From: an uncultured Desulfurobacterium sp.
Lineage (GTDB): Bacteria; Aquificota; Aquificia; Desulfurobacteriales; Desulfurobacteriaceae
Direction of reading: 5' to 3'
Assembly: GCA_913055135.1 (NCBI GenBank)
Contig: CAJXJV010000039.1
Span: 1-9,288 of the forward strand
Length of the DNA: 9,288 nucleotides
Each line of letters opens with the position of its first letter. The first letter of the stretch is position 1. Position numbers and translations under genes: made by a program. Below, in pieces: positions 1 to 5,460 of the stretch. The notes beneath the pieces are model-generated. The model ran no database searches. It saw only the letters and a list, made by a program, of their open reading frames with translations, and was not told where the DNA came from.

Positions 1-51
1 ACCGTGTCCACCCTGAACAAATATCTTTGCTCTATCTATAAACTGTGCCAT
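1..51 (-). CDS. obg: Obg-type GTPase, N-terminal fragment (runs off left edge)
   Basis: Reading the minus strand from an ATG at 51 gives 17 codons, MAQFIDRAKIFVQGGHG, open to the window edge. This matches the start of the glycine-rich Obg domain of Obg/CgtA GTPases, which typically begins with a 'FVD.A.I.V..G.GG' pattern. Obg proteins are essential ribosome-associated GTPases of 50S assembly and stress control (known for the family). A strong AGGAGG ribosome binding site lies 5 nt upstream (57-62), so the start is well supported. Only the first beta-strands of the Obg fold are visible; the GTPase domain lies outside the window. The gene is transcribed away from the small gene at 161. The identification rests on a short stretch and is probable rather than certain. 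Confidence 0.72.
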   Translation of the reverse strand, partial: MAQFIDRAKIFVQGGHG

Positions 52-160
52 AATTTCCTCCTGAAGTGTTTAGGACATTATGGAAATTAGAAATTTACCA
101 ACATGAAATCAACAGCAATAAATTTCGATTTAAAATTGGCTAAGATTTGAATGGGAGGAA
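52..160. promoter_or_regulatory. Divergent intergenic region between obg and the plus-strand operon
   Basis: This gap of about 110 bp separates two divergent genes and must carry the promoter for each, or at least for obg. It is AT-rich. I could not find a convincing -35/-10 pair in either direction: TAAAAT (131-136) and TAAGAT (141-146) are possible plus-strand -10 boxes, and CATAAT read on the minus strand near 76-81 is a possible minus-strand -10, all without a good -35. The ribosome binding sites AGGAGG (57-62, minus) and GGGAGG (153-158, plus) sit at its two ends. An imperfect palindrome lies at 81-100. Confidence 0.45.
81..100. repeat. Imperfect palindrome, possible operator
   Basis: The bases TGGAAATT, AGA, AATTTACCA form an inverted repeat: TGG pairs with CCA and AAATT with AATTT, with one bulged A in the right arm. 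It is AT-rich and lacks a T-tract, so it does not look like a terminator. Its place between two divergent genes would suit a repressor site, but this is inference only, and AT-rich DNA produces such repeats by chance. Confidence 0.25.
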
Positions 161-475
161 ATGGTGGATTTCGAGAAGGAAAAGCTCTTTGAGGAGAGAT
201 ACCCTTCTTTTTATTCTCTACTTTCTTCCTTGGCTTATGGTGTGGAGGAAGGAAGATCTGAATGGGATGTGGTGAGAGAGGAAATTACTGATTGCGAAAA
301 TGCAAAGACGCTCCTTTTAGAGATAGAAGACTTCCTGAAGAATAGACCAGCCGACTTTGAGCATGTTGTTGGAGACGTTGCAAACTATTACTTTGACGAT
401 ACTGATGATTTCCTGAGATGGATAGAACAGATTAAGAGATACATTCTTTCTTTAAAGAACAAGATATGTGGCTGA
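161..475 (+). CDS. Small acidic protein of unknown function
   Basis: This encodes 104 residues with about 24 Asp/Glu against 13 Lys/Arg. It has no signal peptide or membrane helix. The pattern is soluble and probably helical, with an aromatic-rich N-terminal part (FYSLLSSLAYG, about residues 17-27) and a C-terminal helix (FLRWIEQIKRYILSL). I do not recognise the family; its size and acidity resemble some small immunity-type or adaptor proteins, but I see no motif that proves this. It is the first gene of the plus-strand run, and its end overlaps the annotated start of the methyltransferase gene by 8 nt. The start is ambiguous: GGAGG at 154-158 is only 2 nt from ATG 161 but an optimal 5 nt from GTG 164, so translation may begin one codon later. 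Codon use matches the neighbours, so the ORF is probably real. Confidence 0.7.
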   Translation: MVDFEKEKLFEERYPSFYSLLSSLAYGVEEGRSEWDVVREEITDCENAKTLLLEIEDFLKNRPADFEHVVGDVANYYFDDTDDFLRWIEQIKRYILSLKNKICG

Positions 476-1256
476 GGAAGAAAAGGAAGTGATTGATAAT
501 GAGCTTTACGACGTTTCAACTTTCTTAAATGAGCAGACTTGCTTTATTCAACGAAAGGATGGTTTTCGTTTTGGAACGGACACGTTTCTGCTTGCAGATT
601 TTGTTAAACTGAAAGGCAGTGAAAGAATAATAGACTTAGGAACGGGTTGTGGTGTAATTCCTATTCTTCTCCTGAAGAAGTATTCGAGGATCAAAGCTTA
701 CGCTGTAGATGTAGTTGAAGAGAACATAGAGATTTCAAAAAAAAATGCCGAGATTAATGGAGTTTCTGAAAGGTTTTCTGCTCTGCATTTGAACGTAAAA
801 GAAGTAAAAAAGGTTTTCAAATCGGGAGAGTTTGACGTTGTTATAACAAATCCTCCCTTTATTGAGGCGGGAAGGGGAGATATCGCCGAGGGGAACCACA
901 GAGCGATAGCAAGGCAGGAGATAACTGCCAAGTTAGAGGATTTCATTGAGGCAGCGTCCTATCTACTAAAAAATAAAGGCAGGTTCTACATACTTCTTCC
1001 TGTTCAGAGATTTGTTGATGCAATCTCTCTGATGAGGGAGAAAAAACTTGAACCAAAGAGATTGAGATTTATTCATCCAGAACCCGGCAAAGAAGCAAAC
1101 CTCTTTCTTTTAGAGGGAAGAAAGAATAGCGGGAAGGGAATTGTTGTGGAATCTCCTCTTGTTGTTTACAAAGACGCAAAAAAGAGGATTTATACGGAAG
1201 AAGTGGATAAAAAGTATAGTTCTTTTCTTCCAATCTTTCCGAATCAGCTATTATAA
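468..1256 (+). CDS. trmN6: TrmN6-like tRNA1(Val) adenine-N6 methyltransferase (YfiC family)
   Basis: This is a 262-residue class I SAM-dependent methyltransferase. Visible features are the entry motif FRFGTDTFLLADF (34-45), the SAM-binding loop DLGTGCG (56-62), an acidic ribose-binding residue (D81) after the next strand, and the catalytic NPPF motif (128-131) of N6-adenine/amino methyltransferases. The N-terminal 'F..GTD..LL' pattern followed by DLGTGCG is typical of the YfiC/TrmN6 group (COG4123), which methylates A37 of tRNA1(Val) in E. coli (known). The length fits the family. The exact target here is inferred; a ribosomal or other RNA target cannot be excluded. The start shown is a GTG overlapping the previous gene by 8 nt but has no good ribosome binding site. 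A GTG at 489, preceded by GAGGAAGAAAAGGAA, is a reasonable alternative and would remove the overlap and the leading acidic residues. Confidence 0.82.
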   Translation: MAEEEKEVIDNELYDVSTFLNEQTCFIQRKDGFRFGTDTFLLADFVKLKGSERIIDLGTGCGVIPILLLKKYSRIKAYAVDVVEENIEISKKNAEINGVSERFSALHLNVKEVKKVFKSGEFDVVITNPPFIEAGRGDIAEGNHRAIARQEITAKLEDFIEAASYLLKNKGRFYILLPVQRFVDAISLMREKKLEPKRLRFIHPEPGKEANLFLLEGRKNSGKGIVVESPLVVYKDAKKRIYTEEVDKKYSSFLPIFPNQLL

Positions 1257-1257
1257 T
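1229..1257 (+). promoter_or_regulatory. Weak candidate promoter before the phosphohexomutase gene
   Basis: A perfect TATAAT (1252-1257) lies over the stop codon of the methyltransferase gene, about 40 nt before the next start. The best -35 at a suitable distance (TTCCAA near 1228-1233) matches the consensus poorly. The 39-nt gap is the widest but one in this gene run, so an internal promoter is possible, but the hexamer alone is weak evidence in AT-rich DNA. Confidence 0.22.
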
Positions 1258-1295
1258 ACTTACAGATACCCAATTCTAAAACCAAGGAGGAATCG

Positions 1296-2678
1296 ATGAT
1301 TAAGTTCGGAACTGATGGGTGGAGGGGCATAATTTCCAAGGACTTTACTTTTGACAACTTAAAAAAGGTCTCTCTTGCTCATGGAAAGGTTTTGAAAGAA
1401 GAAGGAGCTAAAAAAGTTGTTGTTGGTTACGATTTGAGATTTCTCTCTGAAGAGTATGGAAAGTTCGTTGCTGAGATCTTAGCAGGAATGGGATTTGAAG
1501 TTGTTCTTTCAAAAGGTTTCTCTCCAACACCGGCTGTTTCGTTTATGACAAAGTATGGAAATTTTGACAACGGAATAGTAATAACTGCTTCCCATAACTA
1601 CGGGAAATACAACGGCTATAAAGTAAAAGAGTCCTTTGGGGGTGCAGCAAGAACGGAGTTTACAAAGAAAATTGAGGAGAAGCTACCAGAAGTAGAGAAT
1701 CTGGAGGCTCCGAAAGGAGAGTACAGGGAAGAAGACATTACCACCCCTTACATTGAGGGAGTGAGGAACCAGCTGGAGCTATCTCTTTTCAAAGAGAAAG
1801 AAATTACCATTGTTCACGATCCAATGTATGGAGCTCAACAGGGACTCATGTTCAGAGCTCTTGAGGGAACGAAGGTTAATGTTACGGAGATTCACGCTTA
1901 CAGAGACCCTCTTTTTGGTGGAAAGCATCCTGAACCGATTGTTGAGAAGAACATAACAGGTCTTATGGAAAAAGTGAGAGCTGTAAAGGCTGACATTGGT
2001 ATAGCCAACGACGGTGATGGAGATAGAGTTGGAATAGTTGATGAAAACGGACGATTTGTAACTTCTCAGATAATTTATGCTCTTCTACTTCTCCATATAG
2101 TCAGGAATAAAGGTAAAAGAGACGGTGTGGTTGTAAAAACGGTTTCCACAGGTTATCTGGTGGACAGAATATGCAGGAAAGAGGGATTGGAGTTGATAGA
2201 AACTCCTGTGGGATTTAAAAACATTTCTGAAGTTGCAATGGAAAGGAAAGTTCTCTTTGGAGGAGAAGAGAGTGGTGGATATGCTCTGATGGAATACCTC
2301 CCCGAAAGAGATGGACTTCTGATGGGACTTTTAATTGTGGAAAAAATGATAGCAGAAGGGAAAAAAGTTTCTGAGCTGGTTGAAGATCTCTTTAACGAGT
2401 TTGGAACTGCCTATTACAAGAGAATAGACCTACCCGTTACGGAGAGGGAAAGGGAAGCCCTGGAAAGGCTTAAGCAGAATCCACCCGAAAAATGGGAAGA
2501 ACTAAAAGTTCAGAAAGTTTTAACTATAGATGGTCTAAAGATCATTTTTGAAGATGACTCCTGGCTTTTATTCAGACCTTCAGGCACAGAACCTGTTTTC
2601 AGAGTATATGCAGAGACTTCTGAGGTTAAGAGAACAGAAGAACTTCTAAGTTGGGGTGCTTCTTTACTAAGAGCTTAA
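1296..2678 (+). CDS. Phosphoglucomutase/phosphomannomutase (alpha-D-phosphohexomutase)
   Basis: This 460-residue enzyme interconverts hexose 1- and 6-phosphates (glucose and/or mannose), supplying sugar-1-phosphate for nucleotide-sugar and polysaccharide synthesis. All four family motifs are present in order: the N-terminal FGTDGWRG (4-11); the phosphoserine loop TASHN (97-101, catalytic Ser99); the Mg-binding DGDGDR (239-244); the sugar-specificity loop GGEESGGY (322-329); and the phosphate-binding RPSGTEP (427-433). The length is normal for the PGM/PMM group. GGEESGGY, rather than the GlmM-type GGEQSGH, argues against phosphoglucosamine mutase (family knowledge). Which hexose is preferred cannot be read from the sequence. 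An AAGGAGG ribosome binding site (1284-1290) 5 nt upstream fixes the ATG start. It probably provides precursors for the envelope glycans made by enzymes such as those encoded at 6036-9288, although that operon runs the other way. Confidence 0.93.
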   Translation: MIKFGTDGWRGIISKDFTFDNLKKVSLAHGKVLKEEGAKKVVVGYDLRFLSEEYGKFVAEILAGMGFEVVLSKGFSPTPAVSFMTKYGNFDNGIVITASHNYGKYNGYKVKESFGGAARTEFTKKIEEKLPEVENLEAPKGEYREEDITTPYIEGVRNQLELSLFKEKEITIVHDPMYGAQQGLMFRALEGTKVNVTEIHAYRDPLFGGKHPEPIVEKNITGLMEKVRAVKADIGIANDGDGDRVGIVDENGRFVTSQIIYALLLLHIVRNKGKRDGVVVKTVSTGYLVDRICRKEGLELIETPVGFKNISEVAMERKVLFGGEESGGYALMEYLPERDGLLMGLLIVEKMIAEGKKVSELVEDLFNEFGTAYYKRIDLPVTEREREALERLKQNPPEKWEELKVQKVLTIDGLKIIFEDDSWLLFRPSGTEPVFRVYAETSEVKRTEELLSWGASLLRA

Positions 2679-2690
2679 AAAACGTTTGTG

Positions 2691-2695
2691 GGAGG
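2691..2695 (+). promoter_or_regulatory. Ribosome binding site fixing the KaiC-like start at ATG 2701
   Basis: GGAGG lies 5 nt before ATG 2701. A longer reading frame opens at TTG 2686, but that codon lies upstream of this site and has no ribosome binding site of its own. Taking it would translate the Shine-Dalgarno region as WEGE. The ATG is therefore preferred. Confidence 0.8.
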
Positions 2696-2700
2696 GAGAG

Positions 2701-3594
2701 ATGGCAGATTATCAGTTTCAGGATAGACAACCGCAGGTAATGAAAGATAACGTTTACATCCTTGGTGAAGCCATAAAAAAAGCTCCTGAACTCAAAGGGG
2801 TTTCAACAGGAGTAAAGGGACTTGATGAACTCTTCTTTAAAGTTGAATGGGAGGATGGAAAGCCTGTAAAGAAACCTCTTGGTGGAATTCCGGAGTATGC
2901 AGTTGTAAACCTTACAGGAATGCCAGATACCGGTAAAAGTTTGATAGCTGAGCAGTTTACAGTTAAACAGGCTTCCCTTGGGCAGAAGGTTTGCTTTATT
3001 ACTGTTGAAAGTCCTGCAGCTTTTGTTGCAGCTGGTTTAAAGCAGAGAGCAACTGCAATGGGAATAGATTTTGAAGAGATTGAAGATAACATTATCCTCA
3101 TAGACGCTGCCAGCAATTCAAGATTAAGAGACGACATTCCAACGATGCTTGATACTCTTGCTTACGTCTATAGAACCTATCACTGTCACAGAACGGTGAT
3201 AGATTCCATTACCGGTCTATACGAAGCCAAAGAGATGCTTGCTCGTTCTATCGTGAGGGCATTCTTCAACTTTATGAAAAAGTGGTACCAGACTGCAATT
3301 TTCGTTTCTCAGAAGAGAAGTGGACATGATGAGCTTTCAGCGGAGGCTGCTGGTGGATATGCTGTAGGACACATTGTTGACTGTACGATGGTTCTTTCAA
3401 AGGAGATTCTTCTCTCTCCAAGTAGAGCAAGAGCTTTTAAAAAAGAACTTGGAGATATACTGAGGCTTTTCAGGATTGATGGTTGCAGGCTCTGTGGACA
3501 CGATACAAAACTGCATCTCATGGAAATTACAGAACTGGGACTTGTAGAAATAAAAGAACCTCTCGTTGAATACTTGAGAGGAGGAAGAAAGTAG
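2701..3594 (+). CDS. KaiC-like RecA-superfamily ATPase (AF_0795-type, thermophile family)
   Basis: This 297-residue protein has a single KaiC/RecA ATPase domain. Numbered from ATG 2701, it shows an entry motif GVSTGVKGLDELFF (33-46), Walker A GMPDTGKS (73-80), a Glu in the KaiC-type catalytic position (FITVESP, E103), Walker B VIDS (166-169), and a late segment VSQKRSG (203-209). Near the C-terminus is C-x2-C-x-H-x4-H (Cys262, Cys265, His267, His272), a possible metal site. The sequence closely fits my memory of the AF_0795-type KaiC-domain family (TIGR03878), described as sporadic among archaea and bacteria but limited to thermophiles. Its function is unknown. A RadA or circadian KaiC role is unlikely: KaiC is a two-domain protein, and this one lacks RadA's Lon-like C-terminal domain. 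The gene follows the mutase by 22 nt and is followed after 2 nt by the SLOG-family gene, so co-transcription is likely. Confidence 0.85.
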   Translation: MADYQFQDRQPQVMKDNVYILGEAIKKAPELKGVSTGVKGLDELFFKVEWEDGKPVKKPLGGIPEYAVVNLTGMPDTGKSLIAEQFTVKQASLGQKVCFITVESPAAFVAAGLKQRATAMGIDFEEIEDNIILIDAASNSRLRDDIPTMLDTLAYVYRTYHCHRTVIDSITGLYEAKEMLARSIVRAFFNFMKKWYQTAIFVSQKRSGHDELSAEAAGGYAVGHIVDCTMVLSKEILLSPSRARAFKKELGDILRLFRIDGCRLCGHDTKLHLMEITELGLVEIKEPLVEYLRGGRK

Positions 3595-3596
3595 AA

Positions 3597-4043
3597 GTGA
3601 GGTCTATTTCCCTTATAGGAGATGGAAAGGTTCAGGAGGATTCTGAACTTTATAAAGTTGCAGAAGAAGTGGGCTATTTAATAGCCAGGAAAGGTTATGT
3701 TCTTGTCTGCGGTGGGCTTTTTGGAGTTATGGAAGCTGGAGCAAAAGGTGCTAAAAAGGGAGGAGGTTTAACTGTTGGTATTCTCCCTGGATATGAAACC
3801 TTTTCAAATCCATATATCGATATAAAGATACCAACAGGAATGGGACAGGCAAGAAATGTACTGGTGATTTCAAGTTCAGACATTATCGTTGCAGTTGGTG
3901 GAAGTTACGGAACTTTAAGTGAAATAGGACATGCTCTTAAACTTGGTAAGGAAGTAATAGGATACAGAACCTGGGAGATAGAAGGAATAAAAAACTATGA
4001 GACGGCTGAAACTTTCCTCTCTTATGTTGATAGTGTTATTTAG
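3597..4043 (+). CDS. SLOG/LOG-fold protein of the TIGR00725 type
   Basis: This 148-residue protein has the Rossmann-like SLOG fold shared by LOG cytokinin-activating enzymes, DprA and nucleotide-processing proteins. Visible are the first nucleotide-binding turn CGGLFGVMEAGAKGA (38-52), an arginine before a helix (QARN, 84-87), and the second signature GGSYGTLSEIG (101-111), equivalent to the PGGxGTxxE motif of LOG proteins. Length and motif spelling fit the bacterial TIGR00725 family, whose substrate is not established; cleavage or binding of a nucleotide is an inference from the fold. The GTG start lies 2 nt after the stop of the KaiC-like gene. Its likely ribosome binding site AGGAGG (3579-3584) is inside that gene, 12 nt from the start, which is long. 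No better in-frame start is visible. The tight spacing suggests translational coupling with the ATPase. Confidence 0.82.
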   Translation: MRSISLIGDGKVQEDSELYKVAEEVGYLIARKGYVLVCGGLFGVMEAGAKGAKKGGGLTVGILPGYETFSNPYIDIKIPTGMGQARNVLVISSSDIIVAVGGSYGTLSEIGHALKLGKEVIGYRTWEIEGIKNYETAETFLSYVDSVI

Positions 4044-4085
4044 TCTTTTAGAGAATGGTTATAAGCCAATCTTTGCAGTTCCTGT

Positions 4086-4092
4086 GAGGTGA
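4086..4092 (+). promoter_or_regulatory. Ribosome binding site favouring the TTG start of aroK
   Basis: GAGGTGA is a strong anti-Shine-Dalgarno match. It contains the GTG at 4089, so that GTG is probably part of the binding site rather than the start. The core GAGG ends 5 nt before TTG 4095, the same spacing seen for obg, the mutase and the KaiC-like gene. Confidence 0.6.
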
Positions 4093-4094
4093 GA

Positions 4095-4601
4095 TTGAAG
4101 ATAGTTTTATTGGGTTTTATGGGAAGTGGAAAGTCAACGATAGGAAAACTACTTTCAGAAAGGTTGGAAGTTCCATTTCTTGATCTTGATGAAGAGATTG
4201 TTCGAAAAACGGGATTGTCTATTCCTGAGATATTTTCAAGCTCAGGAGAGGAGAAGTTCAGAGAAATAGAGAGAGAGACTCTTATGGGTTTACTTTCAAA
4301 GCCTGAAAGTCTGGTAATATCAACCGGAGGTGGAGCTCCTGCTTACAAAGATAACATGGAGCTAATAAATAAGAATAGCATTTCTATTTACTTGAAAGCA
4401 GATTTTGAAAAGTTATGGAAAAGAATCTCTAAGGATAGTAATAGACCGCTTGTGACAGCTGGAAAAGAAAAGGTAAGAGAGCTCTTTGAAAGGAGAATCC
4501 CCTTTTACGAAAAGGCGGATATTGTTGTAAGGACTGATATCTTTACTCCAGATGAAACAGTTGAAAGGATTTTAAAGTTTATGCAGTTTTCGTTTCCTTA
4601 A
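4095..4601 (+). CDS. aroK: Shikimate kinase
   Basis: This encodes 168 residues from TTG 4095. It phosphorylates the 3-hydroxyl of shikimate with ATP in the chorismate pathway to aromatic amino acids. Motifs, numbered from that start, are Walker A GFMGSGKST (7-15, Lys13), the shikimate/Mg-contacting DLDEEI (30-35, Asp32), the shikimate-binding Arg56 in EEKFREIE, the Walker-B-like STGGGAP (76-82), the lid arginine in NRPL (Arg117), and a second conserved arginine in RRIPFYEKAD. Length and motif order are standard, so the enzyme should be active. A GTG two codons upstream (4089) is possible, but it lies in the ribosome binding site; the TTG start gives MKIVLLGFMGSGKST, a typical N-terminus. It is the last gene of the plus-strand run. 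Its final 23 bases overlap the end of a converging small gene, and no terminator hairpin follows. Confidence 0.93.
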   Translation: MKIVLLGFMGSGKSTIGKLLSERLEVPFLDLDEEIVRKTGLSIPEIFSSSGEEKFREIERETLMGLLSKPESLVISTGGGAPAYKDNMELINKNSISIYLKADFEKLWKRISKDSNRPLVTAGKEKVRELFERRIPFYEKADIVVRTDIFTPDETVERILKFMQFSFP

Positions 4602-4668
4602 TCATTACGATTCCAAAAATGAACAGGACTAAAAAGAGAATTATTGCAGCAAGATATACAAGTATCAC
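4579..4668 (-). CDS. 29-residue single-helix membrane peptide
   Basis: On the minus strand, GTG 4668 opens a 30-codon frame ending in TAA at 4579. The peptide begins MILVYLAAIILFLVLF, is hydrophobic to about residue 23, and ends in a short polar tail KETKTA, so it should form one transmembrane helix. Three things support it as a real gene: its GTG overlaps the TGA of the preceding gene in a 4-base GTGA junction; an AAAGGAG ribosome binding site (4677-4683) lies 8 nt upstream; and the peptide has a clean hydrophobic/charged layout. Its 3' end overlaps the last 23 bases of aroK on the other strand. I do not recognise a family. It may act with the two-helix membrane protein encoded just before it (inference). 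Confidence 0.6.
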   Translation of the reverse strand: MILVYLAAIILFLVLFIFGIVMIKETKTA

Positions 4669-4907
4669 TTTTCCAACTCCTTTAAAAGTTTTCTGGCTTT
4701 AAAATATGCCGAAAAAGCCCAATATGCCCATACACCTTCAAGTATTGATCCAGCTAAAGCAAAAACAGGAGCCACAGGGTTATCCGTTTTCAACATTAAT
4801 CCAACTGTTCCACCTCCAGTAGCTATAAGAAGATAAACAACAGTCTTAAAAGTATCCATATAAAATTCAAGTTTTTTCTCTACCGACCTATTCCTCATCT
4901 GCTTCAT
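4665..4907 (-). CDS. Small two-helix membrane protein, unknown function
   Basis: This 80-residue protein has a basic/charged N-terminus, a first hydrophobic segment at about 20-38 (with a GGG turn at 31-33), a short loop TDNP, a second hydrophobic segment at about 45-67 ending in aromatic residues (VWAYWAFSAYF), and a charged C-terminal tail (ARKLLKELEK). It is predicted to be a membrane hairpin with both ends on the same side, probably cytoplasmic from the flanking positive charges. The ATG shares one base with the TAA of the preceding Uma2 gene (TAATG), and its own TGA overlaps the GTG of the 29-residue gene, so all three should be translated in a coupled way. No family recognised. Position suggests a role linked to the Uma2 proteins, but this is unproven. 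Confidence 0.72.
   Translation of the reverse strand: MKQMRNRSVEKKLEFYMDTFKTVVYLLIATGGGTVGLMLKTDNPVAPVFALAGSILEGVWAYWAFSAYFKARKLLKELEK
4677..4683 (-). promoter_or_regulatory. Ribosome binding site for the 29-residue membrane peptide
   Basis: Read on the minus strand this is AAAGGAG, ending 8 nt before GTG 4668. It lies within the last codons of the two-helix protein gene and is the main evidence that the following tiny frame is translated. Confidence 0.55.
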
Positions 4908-5446
4908 TAAATTTTCTTCCAGATCTTCCCAAGATCTATTGAAAAACTACACGTTACCTGGAAGAGAAAACTTCCAGTTTCTTCGTCAAAAACTTTCTCG
5001 TATTTGTTTCTTTCAAGCTTAAATACTCTCATCTTTTTTAAATCCGGATATACAATTGCATAATATTTAACTTTTTCTCTCTCATAGAGACTGAACTTTA
5101 AGTTTTCGTCCTTAAAAGCTGTTGACTTAGAAACAATCTCAAAAATGACTTCCGGCGGTGACTTGAGGTACTCTTCTACTCTTTTGCACACAACCACAAC
5201 ATCCGGCCTTACAACCGTATCTTCGTTAATTATCCAGTCAACTTCTAAAGCTACGGAACACTTCTGGAGGCAATCTGAAATTTGTTCTTCTATCTCTTTA
5301 GCTATTAGAAAAGCAATTCTCTGGTGTTTCCAGAACGGGGAAGGTGCCATAGCATAAGGGATACCCTCTATAAGTTCCCAGTCCCCTTCCCACTGGAAGT
5401 AGTCTCTGACAGTATAATGGGGTACATAATCTCTAACGGTGTTCAC
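4907..5446 (-). CDS. Uma2-family PD-(D/E)XK-like protein, downstream copy
   Basis: This 179-residue protein follows the Uma2 (PF05685) layout: an N-terminal YTVRDYFQWEG and ELIEGIPYAMAPSP segment (24-37), a helix with the HQR start (41-43), VDWIINEDTVVRPDVVVV (69-86, acidic candidate Asp82), PPEVIFEIVSKST (97-109, Glu103), and NLKFSLYEREKVKYYAIV (115-132, Lys117). These are the positions where Uma2 proteins carry their restriction-endonuclease-like residues. Nuclease activity in the family is mostly predicted rather than shown. The GTG start has a GAGGGG site 6 nt upstream (5453-5458), and the gene lies 14 nt after the stop of its paralog. The two are about 84% identical without gaps, but residues 44-67 are almost unrelated. 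Its TAA overlaps the start of the two-helix membrane protein. Confidence 0.85.
   Translation of the reverse strand: MNTVRDYVPHYTVRDYFQWEGDWELIEGIPYAMAPSPFWKHQRIAFLIAKEIEEQISDCLQKCSVALEVDWIINEDTVVRPDVVVVCKRVEEYLKSPPEVIFEIVSKSTAFKDENLKFSLYEREKVKYYAIVYPDLKKMRVFKLERNKYEKVFDEETGSFLFQVTCSFSIDLGKIWKKI
5012..5245 (-). repeat. Near-identical 234-bp direct repeat, downstream Uma2 copy
   Basis: This segment encodes residues 68-145 and gives exactly the same 78 amino acids as 5566-5799. Comparing by eye, I count only three silent differences in 234 bases, which is much closer than the flanking parts of the same two genes. It is one arm of a same-strand repeat 554 bp apart and therefore a likely site of gene conversion or deletion. 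Confidence 0.85.
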
Positions 5447-5460
5447 TATTTTCCCCTCTA

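Noticed and set aside
698..946. 82-codon minus-strand frame inside the methyltransferase gene
   Set aside because: It is antisense to a gene with clear motifs (DLGTGCG, NPPF), its own protein resembles nothing, and it has no convincing ribosome binding site.
2754..3137. 127-codon minus-strand frame opposite the KaiC-like gene
   Set aside because: A by-product of coding bias on the opposite strand; the plus-strand protein has full Walker motifs here.
2701..3594. RadA/Sms recombination protein or circadian KaiC
   Set aside because: There is no Lon-like C-terminal domain or N-terminal zinc finger as in RadA, and only one ATPase domain instead of the two in KaiC; no kaiA or kaiB is nearby.
4602..4664. 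Possible terminator between the convergent operons
   Set aside because: No GC-rich hairpin followed by a T-tract was found on either strand; the space is mostly coding for the 29-residue peptide.
5145..5357. 70-codon plus-strand frame within the downstream Uma2 gene
   Set aside because: It is Ser/Thr-rich, typical of antisense translation, and overlaps a well-supported gene.
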